The position numbers and the translations under genes were made by a program. Shown here piece by piece: positions 27,301-34,788 of a DNA stretch of 64,000 nt (the stretch's first letter is position 1; every line of letters starts with the position of its first letter). Source of the stretch: CAZHHH01 sp052400685 (GTDB lineage Bacteria; Bacteroidota; Bacteroidia; Bacteroidales; Marinilabiliaceae); NCBI GenBank assembly GCA_052400685.1, contig JBQTGJ010000002.1. The stretch is one strand, 5' to 3'. The notes under the pieces are model-generated. The model ran no database searches. It was not told where the DNA came from and saw only the letters and a program-made list of their open reading frames with translations.

Positions 27301-28198
27301 CAGGGCATTCAGAGACAATCCGGATGCTTTAAAAGAGATCCTGATACCAACCCCTTCGGGCCAACAAATCCCGTTGGGCGAATTAGTCTCCATCAATTAC
27401 GTTCGCGGCCCTCAATTGATCAAAAGTGAAAACACCTTTTTAGTGGGCTATGTCATTTTTGACAAATTACCTAGATTTGCAGAGGTTGATGTGGTTGAAA
27501 ACGCCATCCAATATCTTGATGCCCAAATTGAAAGCGGGGATCTTCGACTACCGGCAGGCGTTAGTTATGTCTTCACCGGAAACTATGAAAATCAGATTCG
27601 CGCGACGAAACGATTGCTGTTGGTAATCCCAATATCATTAATTCTTATTTTTCTGATTCTCTATTTCCAATTCAAATCTGTCACCTCAACGGCATTAATC
27701 TTTTCGGGTATTATTGTGGCACTTTCGGGAGGTTTTATGATGCTTTGGCTGTACGGGCAACCCTGGTTTTTGTCGGGCAGCATAGGAGGCATTGAATTAC
27801 GCCAGCTATTCCAGGTAAAAACCATCCATTTAAGTGTGGCCGTTTGGGTGGGATTTATTGCCTTGTTTGGTGTTGCCACCGACGATGGGGTGCTTATAAG
27901 TACCTACATCAGGCAACTCATGAATAAGAAAAAGCCAAATTCGGTTGCCGGGGTGAGAGCCATCATCCTGCAAGCCGGCTCAAAAAGAGTCAGACCGGCA
28001 ATCATGACCACTGCCACTACCATCATAGCACTATTGCCCATTCTCACTTCAACCGGTAAAGGCTCCGACATTATGGTGCCCATGGCAATTCCCTTATTTG
28101 GCGGAATGACCATTGAAGTGCTTACAATGTTTATTGTTCCGGTACTTTACAGCATGTGGCAGGAAAATAAGCTAAAGGGAAAGAAAAACCCGGCGTAA
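24398..28198 (+). CDS. cusA: CusA/CzcA-type heavy-metal RND efflux pump
   Basis: This is the inner-membrane proton-driven pump of a tripartite Cu(I)/Ag(I)-type efflux system. At 1266 residues it is longer than the roughly 1040 of enterobacterial CusA. The N-terminus has RLVTLLVLIVLIGWGV and PVDAIPDLGENQQIV. The TM4 signature is GIAIAIGVMVDVGIVFTES near residue 421, and the TM10-12 region near the end includes GVATDDGVLISTYIRQL. The extra length comes largely from residues about 545-650, where additional hydrophobic stretches (AAGIVIAIASGYYIALAL, IAITIIVVVYFLTKVWL, YLFVIAIIGSVLGALSLVLF) are inserted before the second half. This resembles other Bacteroidota CusA proteins. It heads an operon with the OMF and adaptor genes. 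Confidence 0.92.
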   Translation: MLNRIIKLCLENRLVTLLVLIVLIGWGVINSPFAWETGLLPSDPVPVDAIPDLGENQQIVYTQWDGHSPQDIDDQITYPLTTSLLGIAGVKTIRSHSIFGVSSIYIIFEDDIDFYWSRTRILEKLNSLPSGTLPDGVTPSLGPDATALGQIYWYTLEGRDEHGNPAGGWDPQELRSIQDFYVKYVLTAAKGVSEVASIGGFVKEYQVDIDPNAMKAYGVNVAQIMWAVKNSNLDIGARTIEYNRAEYLIRAIGSVKNIEDLGQSVVSVHDNVPVRLKDVAHIHLGPAGRRGGLDKGGSEAVGGVVVARYGANPLQTIDNLKTKIAEIEAGLPSKTLADGSVSKVTIVPFYDRTGLIKETLGTLEEAISLELLISILVVIVLVFNLRASFLISSLLPIGVLITFILMRQFGVDANIVALSGIAIAIGVMVDVGIVFTESIIRHSELPENIGAKGKQLVQVVYTATTEVATPVITALATTIISFLPVFAMQAEEGKLFRPLAYTKTFTMLAALLVGLVIIPTLSHLMLSIRFKTETYKKIAGAITAAAGIVIAIASGYYIALALTAYGANAFFHDRWKEPHKRWMNYINIAITIIVVVYFLTKVWLPLGAQNSLFTNYLFVIAIIGSVLGALSLVLFFYEKILTWALANKWKFLLTPILILLSGITVWQGFDTLFGYMPDFITNSNGYKSISKAMPGIGKEFMPALNEGSFLFMPTTMPHSGVAENTEVIQLLDRRINSIPEVESIVGKWGRVNSALDPAPISMFENIINYKPEYILDEKGHRMRFKVNHNNAFELKDGTTYNPQKEAFRLIGKDNLISDRNGNYFRQWRKEITSPDDIWQEIIDQAKIPGLTSAPKLQPIATRLVMLQTGMRAPMGLKIYGPDLETIEKTGLQLEALLKNVKGVSPSSVFADRVVGKPYLEMDIKRDAISRYGISISSLQRVLNGAVGGMPLTTTIEGRERYSVRVRYARAFRDNPDALKEILIPTPSGQQIPLGELVSINYVRGPQLIKSENTFLVGYVIFDKLPRFAEVDVVENAIQYLDAQIESGDLRLPAGVSYVFTGNYENQIRATKRLLLVIPISLILIFLILYFQFKSVTSTALIFSGIIVALSGGFMMLWLYGQPWFLSGSIGGIELRQLFQVKTIHLSVAVWVGFIALFGVATDDGVLISTYIRQLMNKKKPNSVAGVRAIILQAGSKRVRPAIMTTATTIIALLPILTSTGKGSDIMVPMAIPLFGGMTIEVLTMFIVPVLYSMWQENKLKGKKNPA

Positions 28199-28303
28199 AG
28201 CAACCATGAAATAATTGGTAACAAAACGACCATGGTAAAACTTTTCTCACACAGAAAAATGACTGTGGTGGTGCGTTCCGTAAGACTATTAAAAATCAGA
28301 CAG

Positions 28304-29551
28304 ATGAGAAAATATATAATCATACTATTGGGCCTATTGGCAGTGCAAAACATTGCGCTGCATGCCCAACAAAAAATTGACGACTACCTGGCGGTGGCGG
28401 CTAAAAACAATCCGGATTTAAAAGCACAGTTCAATGCCTACCTGGCAGCTCTGGAGCAAATTCCACAAGTTAAGGCTTTGCCCGATCCGACTGTTGCATT
28501 TGGTTATTTCATTCAACCGGTTGAAACCCGTGTGGGAGCGCAACAAGCCAAAGTAAGCATCGCCCAGATGTTTCCCTGGTTTGGGATGCGCACCGCCAAA
28601 GAAAACGTTGCCATTGAAATGGCTCAATCGAAATATGAACTGTTTGAAGAATCTAAATCAAAACTCTTTTACGAGGTTAAATCAATCTGGTACAGTCTTT
28701 ATTATACAAACAAAGCCATTGCTGTCACACAAAACAACATCCGGCTCCTTAAGACCCTAAAAAAATTAGCGCTGGTGGTTATGGAAGCAGGAAAAGCTTC
28801 GGCCGTTGATGAGTTGGCTGTAGAGATGGAAATACTTGATCTTGAAAACCAATTACAACAGCTGGTTGATAAGCGACAAACACAAATCGTTGACTTTAAC
28901 AACCTGTTGAACGTGGATACAACGGCGGATATTGACCTTCCTGAAGAGCTTCAGCCGCTGCAACTCATCGCTAACAAAGAAGCAATTCTGGATAGTATCA
29001 GGCAAAACAACCACCAGATATTGAGTCTTAACTACCGGCAGGTATCTCACAAATATCAGCAAACAGTGGCCAGAAAAATGGGCAAACCAAATTTCTCAGT
29101 TGGAATGGACTACACCTTTGTGGGAAAATCATCAAACGCAATGCCGGCTTCCGGCGAATCAGGCAAAGATGCCATTCTCTTCCCGATGGTTGGAATAAGC
29201 ATCCCGATTTATCGTAAAAAATACACGGCAATGATTAAGGAATCCTCGTTTTTACACGAAGCAGCCCAAAACCAGAAAACCGGTAAAATCAAAACGCTTG
29301 AAAGTATCTACGAGAAAGCTTATGCCGGTTATACAGATTCGCAACGACGAATTGATCTGCACAACAAACAATTGGAACTTGCGGAAAAATCGCTGCGACT
29401 ATTACAGTCAGAATATACTACAGAAGGAAAAAACTTTACGGAACTGTTACGAATGGAACGTCAGATTTTATCGCACCAACTGGCGTTGGAAAAGGCCAAA
29501 GCCGACGTCGGCACCAACCTTGCGCTCATAACCTATCTGATGGGCAGATAA
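28304..29551 (+). CDS. TolC-family outer-membrane efflux protein (CusC-like)
   Basis: This is the outer-membrane channel of the metal efflux complex. The ATG at 28304 gives a clean signal peptide (MRKYIIILLGLLAVQNIALHAQ) and 415 residues. An ATG 24 codons upstream would put a charged stretch in front of it. Paired OEP repeats are visible: first NPDLKAQFNAYLAALEQIPQ, then the long helices around 130-200, and again YQQTVARKMGKPNFSVGMDY and the closing helices (LRLLQSEYTTEGKNFTELLR). It follows cusA by 105 bp and precedes the adaptor gene by 46 bp. Confidence 0.88.
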   Translation: MRKYIIILLGLLAVQNIALHAQQKIDDYLAVAAKNNPDLKAQFNAYLAALEQIPQVKALPDPTVAFGYFIQPVETRVGAQQAKVSIAQMFPWFGMRTAKENVAIEMAQSKYELFEESKSKLFYEVKSIWYSLYYTNKAIAVTQNNIRLLKTLKKLALVVMEAGKASAVDELAVEMEILDLENQLQQLVDKRQTQIVDFNNLLNVDTTADIDLPEELQPLQLIANKEAILDSIRQNNHQILSLNYRQVSHKYQQTVARKMGKPNFSVGMDYTFVGKSSNAMPASGESGKDAILFPMVGISIPIYRKKYTAMIKESSFLHEAAQNQKTGKIKTLESIYEKAYAGYTDSQRRIDLHNKQLELAEKSLRLLQSEYTTEGKNFTELLRMERQILSHQLALEKAKADVGTNLALITYLMGR

Positions 29552-29597
29552 TCACGCAGAAGAGCAACGCACACAACAATCTTAAAACCAACAGAAA

Positions 29598-31271
29598 ATG
29601 ACAACTATCAGAAATAAAAAAATACCAACGCTAATCATCGTTTTCGCGGCTGCCTTAACAGGCCTGTTGGCCGGCTATCTGATCACCGGTTCATCGTCGG
29701 CGCCTTCAACCGAAACGCCAGCCGGTCAGGACGACGCATCCTCACATGAAATATGGACCTGTTCGATGCACCCGCAAATCAAAAGCGAAGTGCCCGGCCA
29801 GTGTCCCATTTGTGGCATGGATTTAATTCCTTTGGAAACAAATACAACCAACAACAGCGGGATTAACACCAACGAAATACAAATGAGCGAAACGGCCATT
29901 AAGCTGGCCCAGATTCAAACGTCAACGGTACAAAAAGCATATCCCAACAAAGAGATTCAGCTGTTCGGCAAAATAAAACCCGACGAGAGAAATATCTCAG
30001 AGTTATCGGCCCGTTTTGGCGGACGCATCGAAACATTATTTGTGAATTTTACCGGACAAGAGGTTTCGAAAGGCGAAAAACTGGCAAGCATTTATTCACC
30101 GGATCTGGTCACAGCACAAAAAGAACTGATTGAATCCGTGGCATACAAAAATTCGAACCCTGAGCTTTACATGGCTTCCAGAAATAAATTAAAACTTTGG
30201 AATTTAACGGCGTCTCAAATTGATGGTATTGAAACAAAAGGGGAACCCGGATACAACTTTGAGCTGTTATCGCCCATCACAGGAACGGTGACGCAACGAC
30301 ATGTATCAACCGGCGACTATGTAAACGAAGGCACGCCCCTTTTCCAGGTCATCAACCTCAAAAAGGTTTGGGTTATGTTTGAAGCTTATGAAAAAGACTT
30401 ATCGTGGCTTCGTAAAAATGATGTTGTGACATTTACCGTAGAAGCCATCCCTGGTCAGGTGTTTTCAGGTAAAATTTCACATATCGATCCGTTTCTGGAT
30501 GCAAAAACAAGAATTGCAAATGTTCGGGTAGAGGTGGACAACAGCGACCTGAAACTAAAGCCCGAAATGTTTGTCAACGGGCAAATTCAACCTTCATTGT
30601 CAAATGGCCGTAAAGAGCTGTTGATTCCAAAAACGGCGGTATTATGGACGGGCAAAAAATCCGTTGTCTATGTAAAAGTCCCCAATCGGGAGGACGTCAC
30701 ATTTTTATACAGAGAGATTATCCTCGGAGCGGAAGCAGGCGACGCTTACATCGTTAAAGAGGGTTTGAACGAAGGGGAGGAAATTGCGGTAAACGGCGTG
30801 TTTAAAATTGATGCGGCCGCGCAGTTACATGGCAAAACAAGTATGATGAATCCACCAGAAACCATGGCACCCCACAGTCATAACCACACTAACGGCGCTA
30901 TGACTGGCGACCCTCAAGCCGACCACGCCGGTATGAACATGCATGGGAAACCAGATCCTGAAGAATCATCGGCCGCCAAATATGAAAGCCACACCATGCA
31001 AACCAACCTCAAACACACAACATTTGAGGTGTCCGGCAATTGTGAGATGTGCAAGTCAACCATCGAAACAGCCACCACGAACCTCGATGGCGTAAATACG
31101 GCCGATTGGAATATGGAAACCAAACAAATAGAAGTGTCATTCAACCCCGACAAAGTAACTATCGACGACATACACACAGCAATTGCGGCAGCCGGTTACG
31201 ACACAGATAAAATGACCGCAGATGAGACTGTTTACAGCAATCTGCCGGAATGTTGCAAATACGAAAGATAA
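29598..31271 (+). CDS. cusB: CusB-type periplasmic adaptor with heavy-metal-binding N-domain and C-terminal HMA domain
   Basis: This membrane-fusion protein links the RND pump to the outer-membrane channel and binds metal. After an N-terminal anchor (IVFAAALTGLLAGYLI) comes the small metal domain WTCSMHPQIKSEVPGQCPICGMDLIPL near residue 52 (given here as two overlapping blocks in the protein). The adaptor body has barrel-sandwich halves GGRIETLFVNFTGQEVSKGE and SPITGTVTQRHVSTGDYVNEG. A His/Met-rich linker (about 415-455) leads to an HMA-like domain with CEMC (about 475-545), followed by a PECCKYER end. The 557-residue length exceeds a standard CusB because of that C-terminal domain. A long hairpin terminator follows. 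Confidence 0.92.
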   Translation: MTTIRNKKIPTLIIVFAAALTGLLAGYLITGSSSAPSTETPAGQDDASSHEIWTCSMHPQIKSEVPGQCPICGMDLIPLETNTTNNSGINTNEIQMSETAIKLAQIQTSTVQKAYPNKEIQLFGKIKPDERNISELSARFGGRIETLFVNFTGQEVSKGEKLASIYSPDLVTAQKELIESVAYKNSNPELYMASRNKLKLWNLTASQIDGIETKGEPGYNFELLSPITGTVTQRHVSTGDYVNEGTPLFQVINLKKVWVMFEAYEKDLSWLRKNDVVTFTVEAIPGQVFSGKISHIDPFLDAKTRIANVRVEVDNSDLKLKPEMFVNGQIQPSLSNGRKELLIPKTAVLWTGKKSVVYVKVPNREDVTFLYREIILGAEAGDAYIVKEGLNEGEEIAVNGVFKIDAAAQLHGKTSMMNPPETMAPHSHNHTNGAMTGDPQADHAGMNMHGKPDPEESSAAKYESHTMQTNLKHTTFEVSGNCEMCKSTIETATTNLDGVNTADWNMETKQIEVSFNPDKVTIDDIHTAIAAAGYDTDKMTADETVYSNLPECCKYER

Positions 31272-31306
31272 ATGGGATATGATGATTTACTGAACTTTTA
31301 AAAAAC

Positions 31307-31345
31307 CACCCGTCTCAAAAAACAGATAATTTTTTGAGACGGGTG
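31307..31345. terminator. Bidirectional terminator between cusB and GH28
   Basis: CACCCGTCTCAAAAAA (31307-31322) pairs perfectly with TTTTTTGAGACGGGTG (31330-31345), a 16-bp stem with a 7-nt loop, between convergent genes. U-rich sequence follows the stem best on the minus strand. Confidence 0.88.
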
Positions 31346-31400
31346 ATAATAAGTGTTTATTGACTTCGTAACTTTCAGACTTCCCAAATTCTAACAAATA

Positions 31401-33053
31401 CTATTTAAATTCAATTTTGTCATTAGGGAAACTACCTTCATAATTTTTCACTTCACTTAATTCACCACCTGATATTTGTAATGCTATTTTCACAGAATCG
31501 GGGTATGAAATATCCGACAATTCAACATCTAAAACATTATCAAATTTAATCACAGGCCCTGACTCAACAGACAACTTCATTTTTTTCATTGTGATATTGG
31601 CAGACTCACAAAACTCAGCACCAAATCTTGATGTCATACTGATATTTTCGAGATGAATACCCTGAATTTTCATTTCAGGTAAGCCATTAAAATACATTGA
31701 TCTACGGGACTGGCTTGAGACAATATCTTTAAAAAAAAGATTTCTGAAACACGGCGTTTCATCCGTCACAGACACAACCTCCCTTTCTTCATTATTTTGA
31801 CCATCGCCAGAGAGGAGTTCTTCGGAAGCAGAACGACCGCCATAATATAAATTAAAAGACAGAGCATCAGTAGCAATAGCCTGCATCGTAATATTTGATA
31901 CATAAATATTTTCAACCACTCCCCCACGTCCTCTTTTACTTTTAAAACGAAGTCCGACATCTGTACCTAAAAAGCCACAATTACTCACCTTGATATTTTG
32001 AACGCCCCCAGACATTTCGCTGCCCACCACAAAACCGCCATGACCACTATGCACAACACAATTATCAACGATCACATTTTTGGTAGGGCGCGCTCTTTTT
32101 CGACCGTCCTCATCCTTGCCTGATTTAATACAAATCCCATCATCGCCCACATCAAAGTGACTGTTAACGACTAATGCATTTTCACAAGACTCTAAATCCA
32201 GTCCATCTCCATTTTGAGCAAAATCAGGATTCCGTACTTTTACATTATCAATAATCAGGTTTTTACACATTAAAGGATGAAGGTTCCAACTCGGCGAATT
32301 AGAAAAACAAACGCCGCTCAGCAGCACATTTTCGCACTCAATAAGGCTGATCATCACAGGGCGTAAAAAATCTTTTACCGACAGCCATTCCTCTTCTGTT
32401 TTAAGATTACGAGGGACATTCATATCACTTATAGTATCACCTTTAAGAGCTTTGGCCGAAGGGAACCAATAATCCTCCCTTTTGAAGACACCACCTCGCG
32501 CTAAAAATTTTTCCCATTGACTTTCTGTCACCTTTTGTCTTTTAACAGGCCGCCAAAAATCGCCGGATCCATCAATATATCCTTCCCCGGTGATGGCAAT
32601 ATTTTTTAAATTCCGACCAGAAACAGGCGACTGACACCGACGCGTGTCCAATCCTTCAAAAATGGTTTCGACCAAAGGATAGTCATCATAGTCTCTACTA
32701 AACAATATCAAGGCGCCTTTTTCAAGATGCAAATTAATATTGCTTTTAAGTACGATGGGCCCTGTAAGCCAAATGCCATGCGGAACATTTAACGTGCCAC
32801 CCCCCTGGCGTTCGAGGGCGTTTATAGCTTCCTTAAATACAACCGTATTTTTAAATTCACCATCGCCAACACCCCCAAATTCAGTAATATCTAATTTTAA
32901 ATCAGGGAATACCGGTTCATAAACCTCATCCATTTCAAAAGGAAGATCATCATACAAATAGGCATATTTATAATCATCCTTTTGCAAATTACTGCAATTG
33001 ACAAAACCGCAAAGCAATATCCCCCCGCAAATATATTTTAATACTCGATTCAT
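31401..33053 (-). CDS. GH28 polygalacturonase-like lipoprotein
   Basis: This right-handed beta-helix enzyme would hydrolyse galacturonan-type pectin backbones. The ATG at 33053 gives 550 residues with a lipoprotein signal (YICGGILLCGFVNCSNL). An ATG 8 codons further upstream lies at the edge of a mobile element. The GH28 catalytic signatures are all visible: QNGDGLDLESC (NxD) near residue 275, DVGDDGICIKSG (DD pair) near 295, HSGHGGFVVGSE (HG) near 325 and LRFKSKRG (basic substrate site) near 353. The N-terminus has ITEFGGVGDGEFKNT, usual for the family. It is the last gene of the pectin operon. The 13 bp before its start are all that separate it from an inserted 142-bp element. Confidence 0.92.
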   Translation of the reverse strand: MNRVLKYICGGILLCGFVNCSNLQKDDYKYAYLYDDLPFEMDEVYEPVFPDLKLDITEFGGVGDGEFKNTVVFKEAINALERQGGGTLNVPHGIWLTGPIVLKSNINLHLEKGALILFSRDYDDYPLVETIFEGLDTRRCQSPVSGRNLKNIAITGEGYIDGSGDFWRPVKRQKVTESQWEKFLARGGVFKREDYWFPSAKALKGDTISDMNVPRNLKTEEEWLSVKDFLRPVMISLIECENVLLSGVCFSNSPSWNLHPLMCKNLIIDNVKVRNPDFAQNGDGLDLESCENALVVNSHFDVGDDGICIKSGKDEDGRKRARPTKNVIVDNCVVHSGHGGFVVGSEMSGGVQNIKVSNCGFLGTDVGLRFKSKRGRGGVVENIYVSNITMQAIATDALSFNLYYGGRSASEELLSGDGQNNEEREVVSVTDETPCFRNLFFKDIVSSQSRRSMYFNGLPEMKIQGIHLENISMTSRFGAEFCESANITMKKMKLSVESGPVIKFDNVLDVELSDISYPDSVKIALQISGGELSEVKNYEGSFPNDKIEFK

Positions 33054-33066
33054 AAAAGCCCAATTT

Positions 33067-33208
33067 AGTGTTAGCAAGAAAACTCAAGTACCTGATGAGA
33101 AAAATTCAAATTCAAGGCTGACGAAGTCCGGAAAATATGATTTACATCTGTAAAAAATCATTTCGGAGCCGCGCATAACGCCGAAGTTGTACTTTTCTTA
33201 CAAGCACT
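33067..33208. mobile_element. MITE-like element, type 2, 142 bp, with ATTT target duplication
   Basis: The ends are AGTGTTAGCAAGAAAAC at 33067 and, read in reverse, AGTGCTTGTAAGAAAAGTAC at 33208. ATTT lies on both sides (33063-33066 and 33209-33212). The interior contains AATTCAAATTCAAGGC and GTAAAAAATCATTTCGG, the inverted form of the family core. It is immediately upstream of the GH28 start codon. Confidence 0.9.
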
Positions 33209-33212
33209 ATTT

Positions 33213-33355
33213 AGTGCCTGTCCATAAAGTCGGAAGTTTGAGCTATAAAGTTCAAATTCAAGGCTTGCGCAGCTCGAAAAATGTGAGTTTACTCCCGTAA
33301 ATGACCATTTTAAGAGCAAGCGTAACGCAGAAGTTGGACTTTATAGACAGACTCT
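33213..33355. mobile_element. MITE-like element, type 1, 143 bp, tandem to the previous one
   Basis: The ends are AGTGCCTGTCCATAAAGTC at 33213 and, in reverse from 33355, AGAGTCTGTCTATAAAGTCC. It shares the ATTT at 33209-33212 with its neighbour and has another ATTT at 33356-33359, giving the order ATTT-element-ATTT-element-ATTT. The two arms form an imperfect palindrome around 33283. Confidence 0.92.
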
Positions 33356-33428
33356 ATTTAGATTGAATGCACATATCCCATTCGGCATTCAATTCAAATT
33401 CATAATTACCTCAAAAAAACAACATCAC

Positions 33429-34580
33429 TTATTTTCCCAACTCAAGACATCCCATAATAAAGGGACCTGTAGCCTTCGCATCATTATTACGAATCCGTTC
33501 ATTTACATAATATTCAAAACTGCCGTCGCGATAGGGAGAGCCACCTAACCCTGCAACAGCGCAGCACCTGGTAAGGGTTAAGGTACCATCATCATTTTTC
33601 ACAATTAAGTTATCCATCAGTCCCTTATAAGCTTTAAGAGCCACATTTTTATACCGTTTATGAATATACCCCTTATTTACAGCCTTTGCGTAGGCGTACA
33701 TGAACATGGATGACGCAGAAGCTTCAAGATAATTCCCCTCTCTATCACCCTGATCAATAACCTGATACCACAACCCGGTGTTATCCTGATATTTGGCTAA
33801 ACCCCGGGCCACACCATTAATAATGCTAATTAAGGAATCTCTTTCAGGATGATTCTCAGGGACAAAATCCATGACATCAACCAATGCCATAAACCACCAC
33901 CCCATACTTCTGCCCCAGAAATTAGGGGACTGACCGGTCACTTTATTGGCCCATTTTTGATTTTTACTTTCATCCCAGGCATGATAATTTAAACCTGTTT
34001 TTTCATCATAAGTATGACGAGCGCATACCATAAATTGGTTGATGGCATCGTCTAACATTTCAGGGTGATTAAATGTAACGGCATATTGAGCATAAAAAGG
34101 AGCGCCCATATACAATCCATCAAGCCAAACCTGGTGCTGATATCTTAACTTATGCCAAAAAGCGCCTTCGTGAGTTCTGGGGTGATGCTTCAACTGATCA
34201 ATTAACCGATCCATTGCCAATTTATACTTTTCGTCACCGGTTACCTTGTAAACATCGAAGAGTACCTTCCCCGAATTAATATAGTCAATATTATATGCTT
34301 CAACCTGATACTTATATATTTCACCCTGCTCATTAATCAATGAATCCGCCCACTCTACAACATAATCGAGATACTTATTATCATTTGTATGTTTCCAGAC
34401 TTTCAACATGGCCAAACAGCCTAACCCTTGTGAATAACCAAAGTAAAGTCTTTTGCCATGATCCAATTGCCAGGCTTCCGGGAATCGTTTCATTTCAGAA
34501 TCAGCAAACCGGACACCAGTTGATTGTGCCTTTAAAAAAGGCGCCAACATAAATAATATAGCAAACAATACAGCTCTCAT
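33429..34580 (-). CDS. GH105 unsaturated rhamnogalacturonyl/galacturonyl hydrolase
   Basis: This (alpha/alpha)6-barrel enzyme removes the 4,5-unsaturated uronic acid that pectin lyases leave at the non-reducing end. The 383-residue protein has a signal peptide (MRAVLFAILFMLAPFLKAQ). Motifs are WQLDHGKRLYFGYSQGLG near residue 37, QVWLDGLYMGAPFYAQYA near 148 (with the family's catalytic Asp), NYHAWDESKNQKWANK near 197, FWGRSMGWWFMALVDVMDF near 221 and YLEASASSMFMYAYAKAV near 283. Length and motif order are normal for GH105. Its place after a PL1 gene in the same operon fits removal of lyase products in the periplasm. Confidence 0.93.
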   Translation of the reverse strand: MRAVLFAILFMLAPFLKAQSTGVRFADSEMKRFPEAWQLDHGKRLYFGYSQGLGCLAMLKVWKHTNDNKYLDYVVEWADSLINEQGEIYKYQVEAYNIDYINSGKVLFDVYKVTGDEKYKLAMDRLIDQLKHHPRTHEGAFWHKLRYQHQVWLDGLYMGAPFYAQYAVTFNHPEMLDDAINQFMVCARHTYDEKTGLNYHAWDESKNQKWANKVTGQSPNFWGRSMGWWFMALVDVMDFVPENHPERDSLISIINGVARGLAKYQDNTGLWYQVIDQGDREGNYLEASASSMFMYAYAKAVNKGYIHKRYKNVALKAYKGLMDNLIVKNDDGTLTLTRCCAVAGLGGSPYRDGSFEYYVNERIRNNDAKATGPFIMGCLELGK

Positions 34581-34583
34581 ATC

Positions 34584-34664
34584 TTATTCGATTTTATTGT
34601 TAATATTCAGGATCAATTCTTCCGGAAGCGGATAAAAACCCGTCTCCATAAAATAATTACACAC
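34584..34664 (-). pseudogene. Possible C-terminal remnant of a deleted gene
   Basis: Directly before GH105 the minus strand reads NYFMETGFYPLPEELILNIN, then NKIE and a stop. It ends 3 bp before the GH105 ATG, as a real upstream gene would. The YPLPEELILN pattern recalls the end of SusD-like proteins (LPIP..EI..NP), but this resemblance is loose. No start codon belongs to it. Confidence 0.35.
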
Positions 34665-34690
34665 GACATACAACTCTGTTTTCCCTTAAT

Positions 34691-34788
34691 TTCATATGAT
34701 TATAATTTGTTTCTCAATTGCCATATGGAACTCGCCAGGATTAATCATCTTCTTGTGTGTGTGGAACAATTTCCAGGTCTCGTTTCAT
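34691..34788 (-). repeat. Gene-junction element of the pectin locus, copy 1
   Basis: Read on the minus strand it starts ATGAAACGAG and contains TCCTGGCGAGTTCCATATGG and AACAAATTATAAT, about 90% identical to the SusC-SusD junction at 45844-45938. It provides the last 14 codons of the DUF4450 gene. At its far end an ATG (34695) stands where the susD start stands in copy 2, but the frame stops after 12 codons. Confidence 0.8.
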
